Below, in pieces: positions 1 to 15,302 of a stretch of DNA of 64,000 nucleotides; positions within the stretch are counted from its first letter, which is position 1; every line of letters begins with the position of its first letter. Below the pieces are notes generated by a model. It had not been told where the DNA came from. It saw nothing but the letters and a program-made list of their open reading frames with translations, and did not search any database. The stretch is from Anisakis pegreffii. Taxonomy: Eukaryota > Nematoda > Chromadorea > Rhabditida > Anisakidae. The stretch lies in contig JAPYMA010001176.1 in assembly GCA_035041965.1 (NCBI GenBank), positions 37,241 to 101,240 on the forward strand, read 5' to 3'. Position numbers and translations under genes: made by a program.

Positions 1-85
1 ACTGCAATACGACCATCCAATATGAATTAAAGTCTACAAGTTTGTCAGTTACTGAAGCATTTATGTAATTTATCAAGTAATTTAC

Positions 86-3000
86 TCGGCATACTGACGC
101 AGTTCCTCACAAATTTCCACTTCCAAATAGTCTTCGGCTGCTTCTTGAGCCAAACTTTTGTAAAGTCGACATGCGACAAGAGCCTGTTAAAGAGCATGTC
201 TCGGTAAAAGTGACATATTCTATCTGATGAAGATCAAACGCACTCATAACTATGGGTATAGGATAAAACTGTCAATCCGTTAGATGTGAACAAAATGATT
301 TCCATAATCAACAGAATATTTCAGATTATTGTTGAAATCTGGTTTATCTTCGTGATGGAAAGGTTGTTAATTTGCGAGATTCATACAACAAAAAGCTTAA
401 AATCAGAAAGATTATCCAATTAACTTAAATAGAATCAAAAAACTGACTTTAGCCATAGCTTCTTCACCGTGTTGCCACATACAAAGAGCCATTTCTTGAC
501 GTTTCGTTAGAACGGCCCATAGGAATAATTCACTGAATGGATAACGGAAATCATCGTCATGCTCTTCGAATGTCAGATCAGGAGAATCTGGAATAGAATT
601 GAGTATATGAAATAAACAAGATTGTCAATGCAATACAAATGCTTAGTAGAGGAAGTTGCAAATGGATATCTAAAAAGAATAGAACTGACAGTTTGGTGTT
701 CTAATAAAATCGCACAATTCTCCATGTTTTTAATGACAACAATGTATGTTTCATTCAAAAAATGGTGGTAAACGAAGTGAAAGTATAATAGCTCTGAGAA
801 TGAAAAGGAATATAATTAAGATGAATCGAACCGTCATCGATATCGACGATTGTATCTTTGGTATCCTTCAGCTGAGGCGGTAACATAGAATTCAATCCAC
901 TCAACGGATTCTGCAAGCGAATCAATAGAAACAAAAATATTCTTTCGAATTTCAACAAAAAAGTTTTCAACAAAATATGAAACATTTCCGATTCATTGAA
1001 AGTCACCAATTAGTTTCAAATAAAATGATCACGACTTACATCTCGTCTAAATGCAGACCTCCACAAAATGTGATTGCTGAGTGCACGACTCCCTGAGAGA
1101 GCCGCCATTACAGTATCGGCCAAAGCTGGATCTGAAGTGAGTGGCACACTTGGTAACCCAGTGAAATTCTCCGATGACGCTGAAGTTCTCGAGACTTGTT
1201 GACGCTCTTTTTTACGTATCAGCTGGAACAATTATCATTTGCAACTACTTCATGCCTACCAATAACAATACCAATAAGGATTTGACAGTATTATAATACC
1301 AATACGGATTTCACGGTATTATAATGAAATTATACTTTCACCATATTTAGGCATCAGAGGCATCAGCAGTATCAATTTACTTCTATGGTTCTTTACTAAG
1401 GTTTAATCCAGTAGATACGGTAATAATATTGCATTATTCCAGATTGCATTATTCAGTGATTATTGGAATGAACCGTTTTAAGATACGCTGATATTCAGAT
1501 TATGATGCCAGCCACTAATATTCACCGACCTTAATTTTATTCCGAAACGATGAATATTTTGCTCGAAACGAGTCTGAGGTATACGACGATTTAAAGCCAT
1601 TTCCCATCAATTTCTCAATGGCAAGACCAATGTGCGGAATGCGATAGCGATAGCCAGGTCGTATTTTTACCACATCACGCACAATATAATATAAAGTATT
1701 CGGCGGACCACGATCCTTCAAAAATCAATCTGTGTCGAGTGGTAACTCACATTTACTGTGAATTTGAAATATTACTGCTTTCAGATCTAGAATATGGCAA
1801 ATGAGTACTTTGACAGAAAAGTTATAGACGATCATTATATAGCATGTAACTTTTTTATGCTCCACTTTCAGTCACTTTTTTCATTTCAAATTCATTGCAT
1901 TTTAATGTCTTTATAACGAATGAAATGTTTGTCAATCGGTTATATATGTGCATTTTTGAATGTTCGGAATATCCCTTCGTCAATTTCAGCAGCAATATGA
2001 GCATAGCTTACCGTATTGTACAGTTCCTCGAGACGACTAACAGTAAGGAATTTGTGCATGCTGACACCATTTTCAATTAACAATCGCACGAAATCAACTC
2101 GATCGTTTATAAGTGCCTCCATCATTGCGTTATTCAACGCGGCTTTAGGCCAATCCTTGAAATTCAAGAGATGTAATGTTGTGAAGTACTTAATGCTGGC
2201 TTCAATGGAAAAAACTGCTTCCGATTTAAAGACAAACAGGAATGCAGAAGCCAGGTTATCAATGCATTGCAATAATTGTTTGGAAAGTACAGTATTGGCT
2301 TGACTCACCTGCCCAAGAACGAAAATATCCGAACGCGCTATATCGACACGATTCCATGCAAGTGCCAACGCCAGCTGATCCGGTGCCGACAGATTCTGCC
2401 CTTTCAATAGAGCCGTCAGAATAGCGTGATCAACGTCTTGTTTTTGATTCTCACCGAGCCGAAACACGGTCATCTGAGCAACAGGAAAGTTTATGAATCA
2501 AAATACGCACGCAATATAATTGCCCTGATAATGACTGATTTCAAAACCAGGTACTTCAAAAAAAGGTAAAAAAACACCGCGACAGAATTCCTATTTTTCA
2601 AAAAGGATAGTAATCGAGAAATGATTCGTGAAAATCCAGAGAAATTTATTGTCCAAAGAGCTAACCAAATGCTTTTGCTGAGCACACATTGTAAGCTCAT
2701 GAAGGAGTTTCTCGGCGTTGCGTTGATCGTAGCCGAAAACACTCTCAACCAGCCTCAACAACTGTGGTCGTATTCCCTCGGGCAAATTTCTAAAATACAA
2801 AATTATTGCAGCTGCAATGAGAATGTCATTTGGTCGACGAACAGACGATATGGAAAACAGACTGGGAGCATAAAGATGATCGAGAATGGGCAGTGAAACA
2901 GGAAGTACAAGTCCCGATTCTGGGTGCCGTATTGGATTGTACTGGATCAAATCAAGTATAATAAAGATGAAACGGAAGGAGAGCATAATCATAGCTTCAA

Positions 3001-6000
3001 GTATGCAATAACAATAGCAAATAATATTGATAACAACTTGATGATGAACAATAACGATGCATAAACAATTTCGGACGAGATCGAACTTAGCAGAGGAATC
3101 AATATTTCGGAGTGGTAAAATCAAGGAAATGCGATTCTATTGAAAGAGAGAACTTGAAGGTACATACCCGTCCTCTTGAATATACTGATGAGCAAATGCC
3201 AGGAGATCAGCAGCTCGCCCACTGCCGTCACAAACGACCACTGGCACACGCGGTTTGCTGCAATTCACAAATGACTATAACTCTTGAAAACACCAGCACT
3301 TAACGTCAAAAATCGGTTAACGTCAATCCGAACAAGAAACGTTCGATGGAAAATAATGAATGACTGTTCGCCAAACAACAAACAAAATAATTCCATTTAT
3401 CAAGAGAAAACTAGGACATTCACTCGGACTTTGATAAAATTGTCAAGACTGTCAAAGAAACCGTGCGATTTCGTTAATGAAAAATCTCGAAGATTAGTGA
3501 TTTTTATACGGAAGAAAGATGTGAGGTAAGAAAGGAACTGATATCTTGGACAATACTATGGAAGATGGGAATATTGAGCATAGGCTAATTCAGCTCGAAT
3601 TTCCCGGAGGACACCCTAAAGGGGTCAGAAGTGAAGTTTTTGTTTTACATCGTACATCTATTTGTTGTACACCGCTCGTTACTAAGACGTAAAGGTTTGA
3701 GAAAAAATTGGAAGCAGTTGGCAGATAATGATAAAGAACTAAGAAAATGTTACAATTTCGCTAACGAGTTTCTTGTGATGTGATCAAAAACTAATCAAAG
3801 AGGAAGTTGAATCAAAGCAAGTGATATTAATTGGAAGTGACACGTGAGCGAGCGAGCGAGAGAACGAGCATGCATTAACGCAGTGATGATCGAAAACTTG
3901 CTTTGTGACATAGTCAAGCACTGCGCGAATTGTACAAGTTCCACCTTCGAGCACTACACACACCACCGGAACACTTCGGGTACCACAAGCTATCTTCTGC
4001 TTCTGTGCTATGTACATTTCGAGGCGTTTTCGAAGGATTATGTCAGCACCATACCTGCAAAACGAATCACCTACGAGCATGTTCATTTGTCATGGAAATC
4101 TTGCGGAAAATCAACAAGGCAAAAGAAATTTCTCAAACAATTCTTTGGGGAATTACCCATACGAATGCGAACAGGTTACACTATTTGAATGAACAAACTT
4201 ATCAACAAGTTTTGCTTGCCTTTGAAACATCAGTCTTGAAATAATGAAAAGTTTGGATATGTAATTTGAATGGGACAGAAGTTTTTTGAGAGAGAAAAAA
4301 TTGCAAAATCATATAGGACATACCTTCCAACAGTACCATTGTCAACCAATAAGAAATAGGAATGTCGATTGTTCAGTACTGCAAAACGACCTTTCGGCGA
4401 AAACGAATGTGGATGGTACGGAACAACAGTGTCCTGAAACATCCAGCATGATTAATTCCTCAAATTGACATCGCAACCATGCATTCTCTTTTGCATCATT
4501 TGAAATCAGTCTTGAAACGGTAGAATATCGCATTCAGAGCTATGAGAGATATTGGTGGCACATTCAAGTTTAAGATGGGAGAACGCATGCATAAACTTAT
4601 TGAGGAAAACTGGACGCGGCAGTGGTAATGAGTTAACCGGCGATTTTTTCATTTGATCGTGCATCGCAGGCATTGACTTGTGATGTCTTTCCGAGCGATT
4701 GTTCTTAATGCTTAAATGCTAATGATCTTTCTCGACACCGTTTTCGTCGTGGTTTTCCTTAGCGCTTAAACCTATCCGTTTTGCTCTTTGCCAACACCAT
4801 CGCAATCGATTTTCCCCATTCAGCAAACCTTTACTGATTCTGAGAAAATTTGAAACCTTCACATAATTCTACTGAAGATCGTTCCCTAAGAACAACCTAT
4901 TATCTGAAGATGTCTCGCGAAAGATAACTCTGAGTACGTACCTGTCCGACGAGATCCTCTCGTTTCTTGATGAGTCCCCAAGGAGTTATACCAATACTAA
5001 CAATTTTAGATCGCAAGGTACCACACCCTTCGAGCGCAGCTGCTACATGTCGAACAACACCCGCATTTATGCCTACAAACAGAAATCAGTTTGAAATACT
5101 GGATGGAGCAAGCGAATTTCTTATACGGTTCCTGAATTATGGATGAATGTATCTGGAGAAAATGATTTCAACTTCTGCAGTCTGGACTCAACAATCAAGG
5201 GTTCCGAATGAACGAATTGAATTCCCAAGACAACTTCTGATTCAAATATACTACGAATCGGAAGGTTTTCCGTATCTGAGATGACTACTTTAAACAGTTA
5301 AGACAATATCTCATTGACTATTATATGATATCCCACTGGCTAAGGATTCAAGTGGAATGAGACTTTGAACTTTATCACAAACCCGAAGTGATAATCCATG
5401 CACCGGTAGTTTTGGCTGCTTTCAATAGACCCTTCCGAAAAACTCGTGCTAGTTTTGGCTGAAGACTGAAAGTTATCATTGATTATTGGCAGGTTCATGA
5501 TCATCTGTTCATCACAAATAATGGCTCTTTGTGAACTTCTAATGGAACGGCATGTGATTGAATTCGACCTTAGTCTCATGGTAAGAACTGGAAGTGTGTT
5601 AAGGTTTTTACGAGTTAAAATCAAGGATATAGATGAAAATAGTCCGACCTGGTCAAAACGTTCAAATGAATGAACAGTAAGTTGAGAGAATATAATGTGA
5701 ATGAGCTTTCAGGAATGGCAAAGGAGAACGGAATAACAAATTTTACTCACTCAAAATTAGTGATTCCACCATGAACCGTAATGATCAATTTCGGCGGAGG
5801 CATCTGCCAAATATTTTCAAATAAATACATGATATCAGCAGGGTCTGTTTCGACGTTCAACCGTAGATATTGCGCTTTGTAGGGATGCGGTCCACCTGAA
5901 AGCATTTCATGATGATGCGATCAGTTCTGCAGAAAAAATATCATTCAGACAGAATGAATTTGAACAGTAATACGTATAATTTTCATTCAAATTACAAAAG

Positions 6001-7324
6001 TCGCATAAAATGCACGGCGATTTTAGTCGGAGGAAGTCGTCTTATTCAAGGCATTGGAGTGAGTAATTTAGAAGGAGCAAAAACATTTAAAGGGCATCCA
6101 AGTTACCTTGGAACTCGATTGTGCCATAACTATCAGTAGGTAGAACGGTTGTGTGCTTGCGGATTGTCCACTTCTCAGAGAGCGATCGCACGGTACGCCG
6201 TCCCTAGAATGATATTATCGTTATTGTTACGGTTATTATCATTGCCATAGTTATGATGATAACTGTTGGCGTTCATTCAATTGAAACTGACATTATTAGG
6301 TCCGGCCTCGCTATCGGCTCCAGTCATCTCCATTTCTTGATCTTCATCACTCTTCTGTAATCTCCTTTCATTATACGGTACTGTGAGATGACTGTTTGCA
6401 TCTGTTTTTGATGATTGGTGCTGTTGAATTGCTTCCGCCGAATGCAAATGCTTTAGACGGCCACAACCACATCTTAAACGAATACTTTCAGCACATTCTA
6501 TCGACATCTTTATCAAATCATTGATGATAAACGTTCAATTACTCGGAAATGTTATCAGTTCAAAATGGCAGATGAGCAGTGGTACAGAATCTTTGAATGT
6601 TGAACAAATTGCTGTGAAACGACAATAGACCGAAAACTTTTTGATAGTATGGTTCAAACGAAGAAGGTATGAATAACTTGTTTGGGTATTTGCTGGATGG
6701 AATGAATTTAGCACATTCTCGTCGCTTGAACACTTGCTCAATCCAGTTGTTGTTCCGTAAAGACTGAAAACATCACTCATTTATACTCCAATTTCGCACA
6801 TTCATCAAACTGATTGACGAGAATGGAATTCAGATACCAATGAACTCGACGCTCTCGCTCGCACATACATCGATCCAGAAATGGACGGCAGTCCACCGGG
6901 ATTATTCAGTGTGTTCGTTGGACAATTGGCCATGTGCACGTCGTCCTGAAATAACCGAAAATTACCACCAAAACTACACTGCTTGAAACAATCTGTTTAA
7001 TACACCCGGACAAAATTCGATGAAGCTTCCGAATGATACTAATTTTGATAATGATTATAAGCATTCTGTAAACGAACTCAGGGAATGACTTTCACAACTG
7101 CCGTTGGGACAAAACTGTAACGTAATACTAGACGGTTACTATTAAAATGTTACTGTTTTCAACAGTGTTCAACTAAAAGCGACGGCATCAAAATTTTTGT
7201 TATTGTTTAGGCTAACGTTAATATAGCATTTCATGATGTCCATCAACATCTGCTATTTCTGCTTTACAAAATAAGCAGTGAAACTCGCTGAAAAAGTATG
7301 AAATGTTATTCAAAGACGAACATT

Positions 7325-7401
<77 letters not shown>

Positions 7402-9894
7402 TGGTTTCATGAGATAAGATAGAATCGGAGATAAGAAGGCTACGAAATGATATTTAATCTGTAGGATAGAACCTTTTCATTTCAGATTTTACGTTTATTC
7501 ATGATTGCTAACATAGAGCTGTTATCTCCTAAGATTACCTACCGAAATCTCCATGAACAATTGTTTGTTTGCTTTTAAGGAGTGAGCGATTCCAGAAGGA
7601 TTCTGATTCTTTTTAATAGAATAAAGTAGGATTTTGATGAGAATCAATTTTCAGATCCATCAATAAGGTAGATTATTTTGATATTGTACACAGAATAAGA
7701 CGCCCCCAGTAAATGGATGTAAATGGCATAAAGGAAAACAAAACAGCTTTATATGGTTAAAATATAGTATACCATTATCATTTCATTGCCTCATTGAAAA
7801 TGACTCAAAAACAATACATTTGACGTGAAATAAGCGAGCTAACTGCAAGAAAATCAACAATGAGATTTACACATCTAAAGCCGACAATTGAGATATGCTA
7901 TTAATTGAGTAGTCTATACACAGTAGAGATGTACTTAAACCTATAGACAAGATGGAAATACTTCCATAATAAATATGCGTAATAATCTATAAGATTCCTT
8001 CCATATTTGTTAGTATGTACGGATAAGTAGCTTAGTACTGGTGGTTTAGCTGGAAGGATAGATGCGCAGATGAATACGAAACGAAATTGGACTGAAGTCG
8101 TATATATTTCGTTGGTAGGCTAGTACAACTCCTGCATACTTTTATAAGCAACAGCAATAAGCGGCCACAACAATCGATATTTTGAGTGAAATCATTAAAT
8201 TTCAATGCTTCAATGCAATAATGAGGCCAACGAAGTGGATGACTGAATCGAATGTGAACAATAATGATGCTATGCAAATAGAACCGAGAAGCAGAAACAC
8301 GTGTTTTATTGACTACCAACTCGATAAGATGGAGCTGATATCGATTGAAAAGAAACACGGGAATACGACAAAGACGACAGTTTTGTTACTGATATCATTG
8401 GTTAGCTATTATTATTGTTATTCAATCACGGTTTGTTTACGTTGCTTCACATCTGAAGACAATTCATGCATCGTCGATTGAAATTAATTACGATTGCCAA
8501 TGGAAACATCAACATTAATGGTATAATTCTAAGTGTATGGCATCAAATCTGACATTAGGTGATCAACAGAGACGAGAATAATAGTAGTAATAGTAAAGAT
8601 AATAATAAAAAAATAGCAATAATAAATGTGGATTTTAGAAAGCGAGCTTGATCACAGCTGTTGAGAAAAGAATAAAATAAAATTTAAATTAAGTCGTAAA
8701 AGAATTTGAAATTGTAAGCAACTGTGCAATATTGTAAAAGAATGACTGCGTTTTGGTTGGTAGGCGTAGAGCATGCATTAAATGCGGTGTTTGACTGTTA
8801 CCAAATCATATGGAATCAGTTGCGAATTAAACACAACCAACGATCGTGTGCTGAATGTGCATGAGTCGGTCTTCTCTTTCTATCATTCTTACGCAATTAA
8901 TTAATTGTTCACTGATCTATCGCTGTGATCACACACACACACACACTCCATCTATTTAAAGTATGATATTGGTGATGTAAATGACGGAAATTATTTACTG
9001 AACGTGTTGTTCAAAAAAGGGTCATCAACGCTTCGTTATTGCAGTTCAAATCAGTTCAATGCGGCCAAAAAAATGACTGCCACTTCAGTTAAAAAGTTCC
9101 AACCAAGAATTTTGCAAATTTTTTAATTTTTGGCGTTGTCGATATTAAAACATTGTTAGCGATTGCAAGAAAATCTAGTCGCAGATTGTTGCTGATTACT
9201 CTCATCAATTCTGCCATGCTTAGCAGTCTTTTCGAAGAAAATTTCCGCATGACTTGATAAGAACTGATAAAAGTGACCGATAACAAGCAACTTGCAAACT
9301 AGTACGATGTTCTGTGAGTTTCTTTGATTTCCGGCTAGCATTATCATTTTCAAAGAAACTGGTCCAAAATCGCATCGCTATCACCTTCAATCTACTTCAG
9401 CTTTAATTATTACTTCATAATGCGTTTTATAAGCTAGCGATCAAATTTATCAGCCATCAGCTGGAGTCTTGAATTAAACATCATAGAAGTGACTCACTCA
9501 ATGGCTAGGCGCATTCCACTACAGTGAACTTCAGGTGAGTTCACGAGAACGGAGAGGATCTGATTGAAAATTTTAAAAGATTGATAGTTAATTGATGTGT
9601 GAGGCAGAGATTTTTCGAATAGGTTTCGATAATTTGTTTGCACTTGTCAAGCAAGTCGATAAAGGAGCATGCGTACAGTGGTTTGTTGAGATGCTTGATC
9701 CGAATTGACGACATTCATCGATGCTGACGAATTGATGGTTAATGCCAACATCTCACGCCAATCATTGCAATGCACATGTTTCGGTGGCGCTCCCGTGCTC
9801 ATCATGAGCGCTTTTCTCGATTTACGAGCTATCTTCCAGTACTTCTTGTTACCATTAGTAACGTTAGCATCATCTTCTTGTCCTCTTTCGACAC
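86..9894 (-). CDS. TRPM-family cation channel, N-terminal cytosolic half (3' end outside window)
   Basis: TRPM channels are tetrameric plasma-membrane cation channels; nematode members (GON-2, GTL-1, GTL-2) carry divalent cations. Exons in coding order on the minus strand: 9677-9894, 6838-6945, 6678-6763, 6292-6484, 6107-6203, 5751-5895, 5383-5465, 4942-5072, 4324-4433, 3902-4054, 3168-3257, 2666-2789, 2309-2473, 2012-2155, 1530-1715, 1040-1222, 832-910, 448-587, 86-183. All junctions keep frame (about 840 residues). Family motifs in order: [182 protein letters not shown]. These are the SLOG and melastatin homology regions. The pore domain would lie beyond position 1. The intron at 3258-3901 uses a GC donor. 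Family assignment is firm; which nematode paralogue is not settled. Exon 9677-9894 matches no motif I know, but its phase and splice sites fit. Confidence 0.93.
6946..9676. other. Large intron of the TRPM gene
   Basis: No coding exon is recognised on either strand. The stretch holds an AT dinucleotide run at 7329-7398, a short CA run near 8933-8946 and otherwise AT-rich unique-looking sequence. Confidence 0.6.
7329..7398. repeat. (AT)n microsatellite
   Basis: An uninterrupted AT dinucleotide run of about 70 bp inside the TRPM intron. Confidence 0.97.
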
Positions 9895-12800
9895 CTGAAA
9901 TGCTTCAAAAACTGTGATCAGATTACTCGTATCTCGTCTGAAGTAAAAATTTCATTCTGTGTTTGAAAGCATTCAACTTTTTTGTCTATGAGTGAAAGAT
10001 TTTTTTGGCTTTTTGGTTGTTTTTTCTTCAATACACATAGAAATTTTGGTTTCGTCTCGAAGCAAATTCTTGTGTTATTCCATTGAATGCTATTGGATGA
10101 ACAAGAATATAAACAATTAAAAGCAATCAGCGGAACAACTGCAATTGGAAGCTCTCACTGGACAGTGCAAATGGCTAAAAAGGATCATAAAAATATCAGA
10201 GGATGATGTGATGATCAAAACACCGAACAGTGAGAGCCAAAGAGCATCAATTAAGAATTACGTACACAGGAAATCGGGCAGGATTTGAATAAAGGGAAAA
10301 ATGAAACTCAAAGAGTGGAAATTTGAGAATTTCAATTGACTACGAAGAATTTCGTTCAGATCAACTGGTGTTTGCAAGAGATAAAATTTAAAGTGGGTGA
10401 AATTCGTTAGAAGAAACTGAAGAAAACATGTTATAATGTGATAAGCGATTTGTATTTGTTTAACGAGAGTAACGAAGTAAGTGCATGAATATGAATGGAT
10501 GAAAAGCTCACAATCAGAACGATGTGCGATGGATTGGAAGGATATAAATGATGACGAATAAAAGATGAACGAAATTTGCGATGTTCAACTGGAAATGAGA
10601 GCAATGGGGCTTAATGCTTAAGAAAGACAGCTGCTGTTGTTACTCATCGTCAGTGAGCTTTATGTTGTGATTGGGAGATATATGCACGTGACGGGATGTT
10701 TTACCACATCAATCACTGAGTATTGCAAAAATTTGTGTTTATGTTTGTTTGCGGTTATGCGCTGAAAATGATCCGCACGAATCAAGAAGATTTGAACTGA
10801 AAGAAATCTCTTGATTACATACATAAACAAATCTGACATGTTTTTTCTTAGATGCAGCAACACAGCTCACTTCAATATATCAACGTGGTTTTTATCGGTT
10901 GGATTGACTGAAAGCGACGAATCACGTTGAGGAGAAAGACTTTCGTTTTTGATGTGCTAATTTCAAAGTCACCAGATAAGTTCGAGGTAATTGAGGAGAG
11001 TTCAAGTTTAGCAACGATTGATCGTTTGATCCATTGATCACGAGATTTCCTGATTAGTTGATAGCGATAGCAAATAAATCAATATTTGCAGTAAGATTTT
11101 TTCGGTTTTCGGTTTTTTGAACAGAATGCATTTGCAATGTTTGGATTTTTTTCAACTTGCTGATCGCTAATTTACTCGAATTGATTATCAGCAGGATTGC
11201 AGCATAAGGTGAGGAGGTATTAGAGACAAATACTGATTGATAACACTGGATAGTTTTTATGAGATCTTGTTAGTACAGAGGATATGTATTCAGGAAAGGG
11301 ACAATGATGACATCGTTAAAACATTAGAAAAGTCCATCAGGACCGTAACCTTCAGGATTTTCATACGATCGCTTACCATTCGTGGTAATGTGATGCAGTG
11401 GTATTGATGGTTCCGATGTCGGTATTCTAGTGTACATCATGGAAAGCTTTTAGTAAGATTAGCCGCTCAGATGGGATGGATCATCAATTACATCACACTC
11501 TACAATCCAGTCGGAAATTCATTCGTTCAGCGGAATAGATCAAGATTGATTTGGTGACGTCGCGAGGTGTGCACTGGATTTTGAGAATGCACTCAAAATC
11601 TGGTTCGAATCAGCTCAGAATGTGCAGTAATTTTGGCAGATGGAATAAACAATCGAATATTTAAGAGATGAATTGATCGATTTTGTCGAACAGATTGATG
11701 TGTTGAACAGACAAAACACAGAAACATGGACGGAATGCGATGTGAAATTGTATTGTTGGTACTAAATTGTATTGTGCGTTATGATGAGAGTGATGGTGAC
11801 AGTACGTGTATTGATTCCGAGATGATTTTTTACGATGGTTTATATGATGTGTCTGATTGTGAGTGCGAATGGCGGCGTTTATGATGGTAGGAAGTTAGTG
11901 TCACATAGGAAGTTTGCAATGATGAAGTAGTATCTTAATACTGTGCAGATTATAACAATATCTGCTGTAGATCAGATGAATAACTCTAATGGTGACTGCA
12001 AAACTAAACTGAAACAAAATGAAAAGCACTGAAACGGTATATGAGCGTGCAATGAGAATATTAATCTTCTTTTGTATCAGATAGAAAACGTGATATCACA
12101 CGATTGGTAGATAGCTTTGCTGTTTCATTATCAGTGTTGTCATTGTAATTATTACTATAATATTGAATATGGGCAACACATAAAGTATCGTTATGCACAC
12201 AGCTGTTGAATATCGCTTGTGGGGATGGATATACGTCGTCAGAACGTTAGTTTTTAAGCACGAGACTCATGCTGTTCTTACGCATGAGCCTACTGTGCTG
12301 ATTTGCTGACGAGCAGTGAACGAAGGATGTGCTTAGCAAAAACTTCAAAAAAAATATATGAAAAACAGAAAGACAAGCAGAAATGAATCAGGTCGGCGCT
12401 GTAGACATAACATACTACTGAAGTAGGAGTATGATACAAAATATTAGTCATTGGGAGTTGGGTGTATGCACAGGTAAACGATCAATACAAGAATTATATA
12501 TCACAGGTAGTAGTGAGTGTTACACTTCGAATGTAAAAAGTAAACCAGAGCGGTACTATCATGATGAGAATTACGCTGATCGTTCGTCATTCTCAGTCTT
12601 CTGCTTTAGCAAACAAATTTGCTGTCATCAAACACTCGTCAACTGAGTGAGGAGGTTTTTGTGCGTTTAATATCATTACTGTTACCATTGTCACGAGTTT
12701 TATTGTGATTAAATGATTACTCGTCAAAATTTACGAATTCAAAGATATTCTATGGCAAACAGCTCTGTGCTCTTGCCGTTCGATTACTGATAATAGTTTT

Positions 12801-15302
12801 CTTATTGATAGCATAGAACAGAAAGGTTTTTTGATCACATGCACAGAGCTGTTTACGATAGAACAAATAATTGACTATCATTTTCAACATTTCACGCAAT
12901 TCTGAGGTGGATAGAACTGAACGTTATGAAAGAGGATTGATTAGTTATTTAATAATAAAACTTTGCAAAATGAAAGTCTGTGATGAGTTCAATTTGAAGT
13001 AAACATGTGAGAATATTAAACGAATTCAGCGAATAGCAACACCTTGATGCGACAAGATAACGAATGCGTGCATTAAGACGAGAATATTTCAGCTGAACTT
13101 ATTCACTCAAATATGTTCATTGCCTTTTCATCCTCCTTTAATCGAATACACTTCGAATTTTTTCGTTCAAAAACAAGAAAAAACCCTCAGAATTAGAGAA
13201 GTGGAATGAACTCCTTTTGAGTATTGGAATATTGTGGAGCAATCAGATTAGACTTTGAAATGAGGTGAAAGTGTGCGCTATTTGTGTGAGTCTGAGTGAG
13301 TGTAATGAGTATGAGTCGTTGTGCAATGATAAGATGAAGAATATATAAGGAAACCAAAAACGATACTCATAGCAAAAATTCTCACAGAAACTCGTATAGA
13401 AATGAGCACTTGCCCGTGGAATTAAGCAAAAAATATAACGTTTAAATTTTGCTGTCATTTGATGTTTGGTTAGTGGATAATTTAAGTTATAGGATGTGGG
13501 AGAGAGCTAGATATGTGTTGTATAATCTGTTTAACGATGGACACATCCCATAAAAAGCAATTGCAATGGAAAAGAATAATGCGATGAAAACGCTATTGAA
13601 GAAAGTGAACAAAAACTTGAGCCAATGAAGGTAAGAAACTGAATAAATTTGGTTGTTGTTTCTTGAAGGGAGTGAGTAATGCCAGGTGATTTCGTTGAAG
13701 AATGCAGAGAGTACTATTGGAAGGAAGAACTGGAATGTTAGGAAGTCGTTTCAGCGAAGTGATTGTGAGTAGTACTTTTGGAAAGTACATTTTTCGAGCG
13801 AGTGCTGTAATTTGAAATGATAATAAATTGGTGGAAATGCCTTCATGAAACAAAAACATATTCTTTCACTAAAGAAACCCTTTTAAGTGCCACTGGGAGA
13901 GTGCATTATGAAAGGTTTTTGTGTCAATTGTGTCAATATTGGCCAATGTTGTGCAATTTACGCGGAAATTACATAAACATTGCGAAAAAAATTACGTGAA
14001 ATCTATCAGAAACTTTTTTCTTTATGATGATTTCCCTAAAAATAAAGACGAGGCGTACAGTGCCGAGAACAGACGAGTAAAATTCAAACGAAAACAGTCC
14101 ATTAGATGAATAATCGTTTGTGAATGACTTACGAATGTGAAATACATCAAAATACTGTTCCAACCTGTTAACAATCATTTGAGGGACTTTTTTTGAAAAA
14201 TTTAATGAGTGCGTATGCTTGAAATGATATCTTTCACAACCAGCTATTCAGCAATTCTTTCGGTGTCTAGCTATAGCCTAGGGAGAATTGCATCTTGCCA
14301 ACTATACAGCAAAATTTTGATATAATTACTATCAGATCAATTTTGAGCGGTGAAACGTCTTATCACAGGGTTAAATCAGTAAACAGTTTTGATTTGACAG
14401 TAAGACCAACTGAACTGACAGATGAGAGCGAAAAGCGGGCGACTATTTGTTGACAATAAAGGCAACGATTACGATGACAATAGTGAAGTGATTGATGTAA
14501 TCATAACAGTGATAATGATGGAAGTAATAGCCATAATAAGAGCAGTGCTGGAGTGAATACTGTAGTATTATGTAAAGTGATATCAGTACTGTGAAAGCTG
14601 ACGACGTCCTCTGACAGTGCAGCATGTCTTTATCACGACCCAGTACAGCACTAAGTCGTAAGCTTTCTGATAACGATGCTGACCACAAGCACAGGATGTG
14701 AATAATATCAAATTCCTGATCTAAAGTCAACAGCGCATTCTAAACTTCTTCCGTTATAATTATTGCGGCCAACATGGGACTTTAGAAGTAATTGTGCAGA
14801 GTAAGACATTAAGACACATCATAATGGGATTATTGCATGAATATTTCAGCGCACAAATAAAATTATAATTGATTTCAACGACACATACAAGAGGTCGGGT
14901 TTCGGCTGTACAATCTATTCGATGGAACGTTGAGCAATGAACCCACTCGACTGATGTTATTGGGTGATTCATCTCTGAAATATTCAATTCATTTTACCGA
15001 TTTCGCTTTTCTTGTCAACAACTTTTTCACTCAATCCAATAATTTTATCTTTTCGAACGCAGACGCAGCATTTGCGCCATTCAAGTTTCATGAGGTTTTT
15101 GCATGCAAACGTCAACTAATTTAATTCGATTTCCTAAAATAAAATTCTCTTCAAAGGAAGTATAACTTGAAAATTTAAGAGCGTTAAATACATGAATACT
15201 GAACAATAACGAGCGATTATTGGATAAACGAATGATCAGTAAAAGGTGGAATAGATGGATGAAGGGAAACAAATATTTTTAGCTACATCCCATCTCGCAT
15301 AC
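9895..15302. other. Gene-poor stretch, probably TRPM 5' intron
   Basis: No exon could be supported. An open stretch near 14590-14725 on the minus strand has acceptor-like sites, but none gives a phase that links 15303-15504 to 9677-9894. It also contains a 14-bp inverted repeat at 12757-12770 / 12841-12854. A missing connecting exon of phase 2 in, phase 1 out could still be here. Confidence 0.45.

Noticed and set aside
3844..4188. Plus-strand open frame of 114 codons
   Set aside because: It is antisense to TRPM exon 3902-4054, whose product matches the family.
8182..8481. 99-codon plus-strand frame and its minus-strand partner
   Set aside because: Both strands are open by chance in AT-rich intron sequence; no motif or splice support.
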